A DNA stretch of 40,127 nt from Planctomycetota bacterium (GTDB lineage: Bacteria > Planctomycetota > Phycisphaerae > UBA1845 > PWPN01): contig JAKLEZ010000040.1 in NCBI GenBank assembly GCA_022711465.1, positions 1-40,127 on the forward strand, in the 5' to 3' direction. Below, piece by piece: positions 35,041 through 40,127 of the stretch (the first letter of the stretch is position 1; every line of letters starts with the position of its first letter). The notes under the pieces were generated by a model, which did not search any database, was not told where the DNA came from, and saw nothing but the letters and a program-made list of their open reading frames with translations. Position numbers and translations under genes: made by a program.

Positions 35041-35766
35041 GGTTCCAGCGATATTCCTCAGCACCACGGAGAGCATGCTATCACGGGTTTTCGCCTTCCG
35101 TTCGCTCTGTCCGTTGCGGTTGGCCACGCCGGGACGTGGTCCGACGCGGTTCTTGCTGAGGACGCACCTCAGAACGAGTCCCCCTCCCGCATCCTCTGTG
35201 ATCGCATCGTCTCTTTCTGGGAGCATCTCGCCAACCGAGGTGCCTGGAATAAGACCCATGAGACAGGCTGGTTTCTGTGCCAGACGCGCACCATGCTCGT
35301 CACCGAACGCGGCGATGAGCGATGGCTGGCCCCCTTCGTAACCAACCAGTGACTCAAGGATGGGATGAGGATCGCGGTCCGCAACGCCCCTACGCGGTTT
35401 GGGCCCGTCAGCTACACCGTCAGCTCCGCCGTCGCGAAGAACCGGATCGAGGCCACGATCCAGTTCCCCAAGCCGACTGCGGCCAAACGAATCCGGTTAC
35501 GTCTCCGCCATCCCGAGGGCAAACCTGTCCGAGCAGTCACGGTCCAGGGTCAACTTCACCAGGACTTCGAGCCACTCCGGGAAGTGGTTGGTATCTCCTC
35601 CGCGGATCCGCTGATTGAGGTCCGGGCGGAGTATTGGGCTCACCGACGATTCACCGCATCCGTGCACCGGCCTGCAGGGGGTAGGTGGAGAGCCTGTTTT
35701 CGACTCCCACCGGGCGTTTGGACAGCCGGGGCCCGCCTGTGCGACGCTTCGACTCGCAACTCCTGA
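35041..35766 (+). pseudogene. Remnant of a glycosidase-like gene, C-terminal part with in-frame TGA
   Basis: One frame runs from about 35041 through 35766 with a single TGA at 35350-35352. Before it the frame reads GAWNKTHETGWFLCQTRTML and ERGDERWLAPFVTNQ. After it the text continues smoothly as LKDGMRIAVRNAPTRFGPV and IRLRLRHPEGKPVRAVTVQG. The continuity across the stop, and my recollection of a Trp before LKDGM in related planctomycete glycosidase-like proteins, suggest a TGG to TGA change. No start or ribosome site is visible upstream, so the 5' end is also lost. Sequence after about 35640 looks random. An ATG at 35365 could express a C-terminal fragment, but function is unlikely. Confidence 0.6.
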
Positions 35767-36181
35767 CCGGTTCTGACCGGTACACTGTCCGCCCCCCCTC
35801 TTTACACCGCGTCAATGTTCTGGCATGATGGGGAGAGGAGCGCGAACCAAGGGACAGCGAACCCGTGCCAGAGATTTGTTCAGCGGTAGCGGGTACTTCA
35901 GAGCTATCGGCGAAAGGTGCCGCACTCACGATGGCAGCTCGCGCTTCACCGAGAGGCTCTGAACGACAGCAGCGAGAACCGCGACCAGGAACGCACCTCC
36001 TCATCGCGCTGCGAACCCTCGGCTTGGACTCCTGCCGCCGAAGAGCGATGTCGTATGCCCGACGGCCGGCTCGCTACCGGCCAGATCCGGACCCGACCCT
36101 AGGCCCCGGCTGAGCGGGAATCCGGGTGCCAGAGTGTCACCACGTCACCGGAGGGCCATGAAGCAGCAAGGAGAAGCGAGC
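35767..36181. other. Gap without a recognised gene
   Basis: These 415 bases separate the broken gene from the YdjY-type lipoprotein gene. Short open frames exist but are Arg/Pro-rich and lack ribosome sites. No clear promoter or hairpin was found. Confidence 0.4.
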
Positions 36182-37027
36182 ATGAGCGCGATCAGGACGA
36201 ACATGACCGGGATGCAGCCTCCCTGGGCATGGAGTATCGGCGGACTGGCCCTCGCGTCGCTGGCTGTGCTGCTGACAAGCTGTTCGAAACCCGGGGCACC
36301 CGCCAGTGGGCCGGCGGCCGGCCAAACGGTTCGTTTGCCAGCCATTGTCGTGAATCCGTCTTCGGCAGAGCTGCAGATCGACGGCCAGGTGTGCCTTGAG
36401 CAGGGCATTCTCGAATACCTGGCCGTGGCCACTGGCGGGAAGGAGTACGAGAGCTTGTTCAGCCTGGCCTGCCAGCCGTCGCATCTCCAGTCAGCCATGC
36501 TGATTGCCGGATATGATATTGGAGAAGTGGATTCGGACGTCCGTGGCGACTTCGCGGGTGGGCGAAACCCCGCTTCCGACCCGGCAGCCAACGCCCGCCC
36601 GGCCGGGGCACCTCAAGTGACCGCTCCCGGCAAAGACTACTGGACGTCGCGTACCGGCCAAGCCGCCCGGGTGACCATCGGCGTGGAGGTCCGCCAGGCC
36701 GACGGGACCTGGAAGCCGCGGCCGATCGAGAGCTTCCTGACCGACCGGCGGACCGGCAAGCCCCCCGGCCGGATGGTCTGGGCCTTTACCGGTTCGTTCT
36801 TCGCCAAGGACGAGACGACCAAACGCGAGTACTTCACCGCCGATGCGGAGAAATCCCTGATCGCCCTGTGGTACGACCCCACCTGCCTGCTGAACCTGAC
36901 CCAGGATGTCGGAAACCCCTACCGAGGCGACGCTTCGGGGCTGGAGGTCAGCAAGGCCGATTTGCCGGCCAAGGGCACGCCGATCCGGCTGGTTCTGCGA
37001 AAAGCTCCAGCCGACAGAGGGAATTGA
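36182..37027 (+). CDS. YdjY-domain lipoprotein
   Basis: This is a 281-residue protein with a lipoprotein signal ending in LLTSC (Cys34). The region from about 55 to 130 (ELQIDGQVCLEQGILEYLAV, GGKEYESLF, HLQSAMLIAGYDIG) matches the YdjY domain. The second part includes VTIGVEVRQADGTWKPRPIE, MVWAFTGSFFAKDE and LTQDVGNPYRGDASG, also typical of YdjY-type proteins in planctomycetes. E. coli YdjY is encoded beside a ferredoxin-like gene, but its function is not established. AAGGAG 8 bases before the ATG at 36182 decides the start over ATG 36158 and GTG 36134. It probably sits on the periplasmic face of a membrane. No redox partner is adjacent. Confidence 0.75.
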   Translation: MSAIRTNMTGMQPPWAWSIGGLALASLAVLLTSCSKPGAPASGPAAGQTVRLPAIVVNPSSAELQIDGQVCLEQGILEYLAVATGGKEYESLFSLACQPSHLQSAMLIAGYDIGEVDSDVRGDFAGGRNPASDPAANARPAGAPQVTAPGKDYWTSRTGQAARVTIGVEVRQADGTWKPRPIESFLTDRRTGKPPGRMVWAFTGSFFAKDETTKREYFTADAEKSLIALWYDPTCLLNLTQDVGNPYRGDASGLEVSKADLPAKGTPIRLVLRKAPADRGN

Positions 37028-37109
37028 AAGGTGATTCCGGGTAAGATGGAATCGTCCTCCGATTGCGGCAGTCGGGCAAGGTCTCAGCTCTGAAGGAAAG
37101 AGTCAAATC

Positions 37110-38576
37110 ATGAACGTTCTCAGTCAATCGCCGTGGGGAAGAAGCTGGACTCTCGTCGTGGCGGTGGTGGTTGGTCTGGCCCTCGTTCGAGGGGCCGACG
37201 CCCAGGCGATCAACCCTGATTTCGAGAGCGGCCTGACCGGCTGGCAGATCAACCCCGGGGGCGTGGTCGGTACGCTGGCCGATGAGCAAGGCGGCTTCGC
37301 GATGCTCCAGGAAGCCGGGATGGCCGGCGCCCCGGCTACCAGCACGCTCTATCAGGACTTCATCCTCCCGGAAGGCAACGCCCTCATTTTTGAGTACACC
37401 CTGGTCGCTGCCGGCGATTTCGTGAGCGGCGGTGCCCTGCCGGACGCGTTCACCGCCCGGCTCCTGAATCCCGACACCCTCGCTCCGCTGATCAGTACCG
37501 CGGGGGTCAATGACTACTTCTACAACGACTCGCCCGGGAACATCGATTTTGACCCCCTGATCGTCACCCGGACCCCCTCGACGACCCGGGGCGGCTGGTT
37601 CACCGTCACCGCGGACCTTTCCACCGTTCCGGTCGGCACCCGGGTCCGATTGCAGTTTGACCTGCTCGGCACCGGAGCATCCGACGGCCAGGTGACGGTG
37701 ATCGCGGTGGACGGAGTCGTGGTCGCGATCGCCGGTCCTGTCGACCAATGCCCGGCCGATCCGACCAAGACCAAACCGGGGGTGTGCGGATGCGGCGTGC
37801 CGGACATCGACTCGGACGGCGACGGGGTGCTCGACTGCCTCGATAGCTGTCCGAATGATCCGGGCAAGACCTTGGCCGGACAATGCGGATGCGGCGTGCC
37901 CGACACGGATTCGGATCACGACGGGGCCCCGGACTGCCTTGACACTTGCCCGACCGACGCCAACAAGGCCGCTCCGGGAGTCTGCGGCTGTGGGATAGCC
38001 GATGCCGACTCCGACGGGGATGGCGTTCCGGATTGCACGGACGCCTGCCCGACCGATCCGAACAAGAGCGTGCTCGGAGCCTGTGGTTGTGGCGTCGCGG
38101 AGACCGACACCGATGGGGACGGCTTGGCGGACTGCACGGACGCTTGCCCGGAGGATCCGGCCAAGATCACGCCCGGCACCTGCGGTTGTGGCATGGCGGA
38201 TGCCGATACTGATAGTGACAGCGTGCCGGACTGCACAGACGCCTGCCCGGCCGATGCGAATAAGAGCGTGCTCGGCACCTGCGGCTGCGGGGTGGCGGAC
38301 ACCGACTCGGACGGCGATGGCATCGCGGACTGCCTGGACAACTGCCCGCAGGCGCCCAATCCTGACCAACTCGACACGGATAGCGATGGTACGGGGGATG
38401 CCTGCGATGGGGATACCGGCCGGCCCGATCCTGCAAACAGGCAGGAGGAGCGGAGGATTACCACGGTGCTGACTCAATTCAATGCCTGCGGGATGCTGGG
38501 CGCGGCCCCCCTTCCCTGTATGTTGTTGGCCCTGCTGGCACTGAAGTTCGGAACACGATCGTGGGGCAGGGAGTGA
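37110..38576 (+). CDS. Secreted protein with beta domain and six thrombospondin-3-like calcium repeats
   Basis: This is a 488-residue protein. A signal peptide (VVVGLALVRGADAQ) precedes an N-terminal jelly-roll-like domain (about 35-210; NPDFESGLTGWQINPGG, a carbohydrate-binding-like opening). From residue 226 there are six 33-residue units with CGCGVxDxDSDGDGxxDCxD and CPxDPxK, like thrombospondin type 3 calcium repeats, ending in QLDTDSDGTGDACDGD. The C-terminus has a Cys-Gly, a hydrophobic helix (LGAAPLPCMLLALLALKFG) and basic residues, as in sorting tails of the PEP/MYXO-CTERM kind. AAGGAA lies 11 bases before the ATG at 37110. A calcium-dependent stalk presenting the N-terminal domain is the likely role (inference). 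Confidence 0.82.
   Translation: MNVLSQSPWGRSWTLVVAVVVGLALVRGADAQAINPDFESGLTGWQINPGGVVGTLADEQGGFAMLQEAGMAGAPATSTLYQDFILPEGNALIFEYTLVAAGDFVSGGALPDAFTARLLNPDTLAPLISTAGVNDYFYNDSPGNIDFDPLIVTRTPSTTRGGWFTVTADLSTVPVGTRVRLQFDLLGTGASDGQVTVIAVDGVVVAIAGPVDQCPADPTKTKPGVCGCGVPDIDSDGDGVLDCLDSCPNDPGKTLAGQCGCGVPDTDSDHDGAPDCLDTCPTDANKAAPGVCGCGIADADSDGDGVPDCTDACPTDPNKSVLGACGCGVAETDTDGDGLADCTDACPEDPAKITPGTCGCGMADADTDSDSVPDCTDACPADANKSVLGTCGCGVADTDSDGDGIADCLDNCPQAPNPDQLDTDSDGTGDACDGDTGRPDPANRQEERRITTVLTQFNACGMLGAAPLPCMLLALLALKFGTRSWGRE
37785..38378 (+). repeat. Six tandem 99-base coding repeats
   Basis: Units begin at 37785, 37884, 37983, 38082, 38181 and 38280 and are exactly 99 bases (33 codons) long. Each starts with TGCGGxTGxGG. 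They encode the calcium-binding CGCG...DSDGDG...CP repeats of the surrounding gene. The exact period with diverged third codon positions points to older duplications kept in frame. They are coding and not a CRISPR array. Confidence 0.85.
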
Positions 38577-38589
38577 TGGCCGCGGACTG

Positions 38590-38631
38590 ACCGCGGACGC
38601 CCGGCGGTCTCTTCTGAGGAGACCCCGCGGT
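38590..38631 (+). terminator. Nested GC hairpin after the calcium-repeat gene
   Basis: An outer stem ACCGCGG/CCGCGGT (38590-38596 with 38625-38631) encloses an inner stem GGTCTC/GAGACC (38606-38611 with 38619-38624). It begins 14 bases after the stop at 38576. No T-run follows. A competing stem GGTGAG/CTCACC (38629-38648) overlaps its 3' end, so more than one fold is possible. Confidence 0.45.
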
Positions 38632-38805
38632 GAGTGGCGTGGCTCACCGTCAGGCGCGGACGGATGGTTCTTCCGGAGGGTGGAATTGCCGGATCTGGAT
38701 GCGGCTTCTGGCCGGTCGGCCGCCGGGTAGCGGCCCTGATTCACGGCGATGCAATGGGTACGTCAAGGTCGACGCAGCGCAAGGGCTCAGCGAGAGGAGT
38801 AACCA

Positions 38806-39048
38806 ATGCGTGTAACCAGGAAACGACGGCTTGCTCGAATACTGCTGGTTCTGGCGACAGTCAGTCTGATGGGCGCGGGCTGCAACGCCGAGAAGTTCCT
38901 TGCCTGGGGCACGTCCACGTTTGTGGGTACGTTCCTGGCCAACCTGCTGACCGGCGGTCTCGGGGGTTTCAGCACGACCAGCACCATTGAGCGGTTCTGC
39001 TACGAGAACGGCCAGCCGGTGGACTGCGCCAACATCCCGACCCAGTGA
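38806..39048 (+). CDS. Small lipoprotein (80 aa)
   Basis: This short gene encodes a basic start (MRVTRKRRLAR), a hydrophobic helix (ILLVLATVSLMGAG) and Cys26, the likely lipidated residue; the lipobox has Gly at -3, which is not ideal. The 54-residue mature part is Gly/Thr/Phe-rich (GTSTFVGTFLANLLTGG) with two Cys residues (FCYENGQPVDC) that could form a disulfide. GAGAGGAG lies 6 bases before the ATG at 38806, a strong start. I recognise no family. Similar tiny lipoproteins are common in planctomycete genomes (recollection, not shown here). Confidence 0.7.
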   Translation: MRVTRKRRLARILLVLATVSLMGAGCNAEKFLAWGTSTFVGTFLANLLTGGLGGFSTTSTIERFCYENGQPVDCANIPTQ

Positions 39049-39553
39049 TCGACGGATAGCCCCAAGACGAGAATGTGCGTCTCGTCGCCCGTCTGTGCAT
39101 CTTCGCGGCCAGGGAGGACCGGGGAAGGCGATCTCCTCGGGTCCACAGTCAAGTACTCCTGCTCCGATCTTGTCGGCAGGCGAGGAATGGTGCTACGACG
39201 ATTCGAGCACGGATGGCGAATCAGCACAGCCCACTACCCGCCCGATTAGGTCGACATAAAAAATCTACACTTGACATGCGCACGCCTCATGCTATACTCA
39301 TCCCTTATAGGCCCGGCAAGCAGCACAGTTGCTTACATAAATCAATCTAAAAAAGAACTCGCCGGGGCTCACCTACCAGGGCACGCGGGCTGAGCGGGAC
39401 CGTCGAATCATGCACCCCCGGTCGCCCTTGCTTGGCATCCTGCATACACGGCTGCACAAGGCCTCCGCACGGCCCTGCCGGCTGTCAGGTGAGGTTGCTC
39501 CCCACTTCCGGCCGAACCCCGCGAGCGGCCTGTGCACCCAGGAGATAGGCGAA
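39049..39553. other. Intergenic stretch with promoter and long leader
   Basis: These 505 bases contain no supported gene. They hold a strong promoter (39271-39298) preceded by an A-rich run (39257-39263). Downstream is a predicted leader of about 250 bases that starts AT-rich and becomes GC-rich. I could not match the leader to a known riboswitch. Confidence 0.5.
39271..39298 (+). promoter_or_regulatory. Strong extended -10 sigma70-type promoter
   Basis: TTGACA (39271-39276) and TATACT (39293-39298) are 16 bases apart, with TG one base before the -10. Just upstream an A-tract (AAAAAA near 39258) could serve as an UP element. The local AT content contrasts with the surroundings. The start of transcription is expected near 39305, about 249 bases before the next gene's ATG. 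Confidence 0.7.
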
Positions 39554-40127
39554 ATGAAGCCACTACGCTGCTTGCCCGGTATCGTTCTGCTTGTTGGTCT
39601 AGTCGCGACCGGCACCTCAGCCACCACGATCACCTGGACCGGCTCGGGGGCAACGGGATCCTGGCATACGGCCGGCAACTGGGACCTCAATCGCGTGCCT
39701 GCCGCGGGGGATGACGTCTTCATCCCCGATGTGGCCGGTACGACGTCCATCACGTTCTCCTCCGGCAGCACCACAGTTCATAGCCTGACCTGCTCGGAAG
39801 CGTTCGTTCTAAGCGGGGGAACGCTGAGCCTGGACGAAGCCTCGACGATGAACACCGGGTGTGCCTTCGGCGGCGGCACACTGGGCGGAACGGGCACCCT
39901 GACGTTGCACGGGGCTTCGACCTGGAGCGGGGGGACAATGACCGGGAGTGGGACAACGGTCGTGGCCACCGACGGCAGTCTGGCTATCACCGGTACTGCT
40001 TACCTGTATCGCAATCTCACCAACGACGGCACGCTGAGCTGGACGGGGGGCAACGTTTACGGTGGGAGCGGTACTACCCTGACCAACAACGGCCAGCTCA
40101 CAGTCGACTCGGGTTCGAACCTGACAT
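39554..40127 (+). CDS. Secreted beta-repeat (autotransporter/beta-helix-like) protein, 3' end outside window
   Basis: The frame stays open to the end of the window, giving 191 residues. A signal peptide (CLPGIVLLVGLVATGTSA) is followed by ITWTGSG, GSWHTAGNWDLNRVPAAGDD and VFIPD, a start common to planctomycete surface proteins with passenger-type beta repeats. Then come short Gly/Thr/Ser/Asn-rich strands (LSGGTLSLDEAS, FGGGTLGGTGTLTL, STWSGGTMTGSGTTVV, LTNDGTLSWTGGNVYGG) of a right-handed beta-helix type. AGGAG 9 bases before the ATG at 39554 sets the start. The strong upstream promoter suggests high expression. The remainder and any anchor lie outside the window. Confidence 0.8.
   Translation, partial: MKPLRCLPGIVLLVGLVATGTSATTITWTGSGATGSWHTAGNWDLNRVPAAGDDVFIPDVAGTTSITFSSGSTTVHSLTCSEAFVLSGGTLSLDEASTMNTGCAFGGGTLGGTGTLTLHGASTWSGGTMTGSGTTVVATDGSLAITGTAYLYRNLTNDGTLSWTGGNVYGGSGTTLTNNGQLTVDSGSNLT

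Noticed and set aside
35350..35352. TGA as a recoded Trp or Sec codon
   Set aside because: Other genes in the window end with TGA in the usual way, no SECIS-like hairpin is evident, and the gene also lacks its 5' end, so decay is simpler.
37785..38378. Regular 99-base repeats considered as a CRISPR array
   Set aside because: They are in frame, encode a calcium-binding repeat and have no unique spacers.
39305..39553. Leader considered as a TPP or c-di-GMP riboswitch
   Set aside because: A GGCTGAGCGGGACCG stretch recalls the TPP core, but the other conserved segments are absent. No c-di-GMP core is seen.

Overview
The window (about 62-65% GC by eye) looks like chromosome from a planctomycete, probably of the Phycisphaerae or a related deep group. 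This is inferred from gene content: a tandem-95 type giant surface protein, a prepilin-leader protein ending in the GDGS signature of the DUF1559-like family, a PEP-CTERM protein, dockerin-like C-termini on non-cellulosomal proteins, many DVWYxYT/DTCGS repeat modules, a YdjY-type lipoprotein and many small secreted or lipid-anchored proteins. I see no tRNA, rRNA, CRISPR array, insertion sequence or phage gene.

Region 1 (1-6978, + strand) begins inside a large tandem-95/cadherin-like surface protein. It is followed by a tight four-gene set: a HlyD-like membrane fusion protein, a PilZ (c-di-GMP-binding type) protein, a GAF-GAF-transmembrane-HlyD fusion and a PqqD-like/M50 protease/HlyD fusion. 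The set looks like a dedicated export or processing machine with a second-messenger input. No ABC ATPase or TolC is visible in this part.

Region 2 (7070-12929) is a complete ABC-2 efflux operon on the - strand, in the order adaptor, fused double ATPase, permease, permease. Sizes and order match E. coli ybhG-ybhF-ybhS-ybhR. A divergent CecR-like TetR regulator lies upstream. The 76-base divergent spacer holds two good sigma70-type promoters and a 16-base inverted repeat overlapping both -35 boxes. Both genes look leaderless.

Region 3 (13095-18626, + strand) holds a degenerate receiver protein with a cysteine-rich tail, an S41 protease, a lipoprotein and a large secreted protein with a clan-CD-like His/Cys pair. 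Two long gene-poor gaps separate them.

Region 4 (18856-24936, - strand) holds a five-heme secreted cytochrome with a fibronectin III tail, a LamG-plus-double-sialidase protein and a prepilin-leader protein.

Region 5 (25487-34693, + strand) is a family of mosaic secreted proteins built from the same parts: one lectin-like module with a PEP-CTERM tail, an 1718-residue protein with repeated modules and a dockerin-like end, and a 1004-residue protein that joins a sialidase unit to the same modules and end. The sialidase unit is homologous to the second half of the sialidase protein in region 4.

Region 6 (34694-40127) holds a glycosidase-like gene broken by a TGA in place of an expected Trp codon, a YdjY-type lipoprotein, a calcium-repeat protein with six 99-base repeats, a tiny lipoprotein, and the start of a beta-repeat surface protein behind a strong promoter and a 250-base leader. 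Apart from the efflux operon, almost everything in the window is cell-surface or secreted biology.
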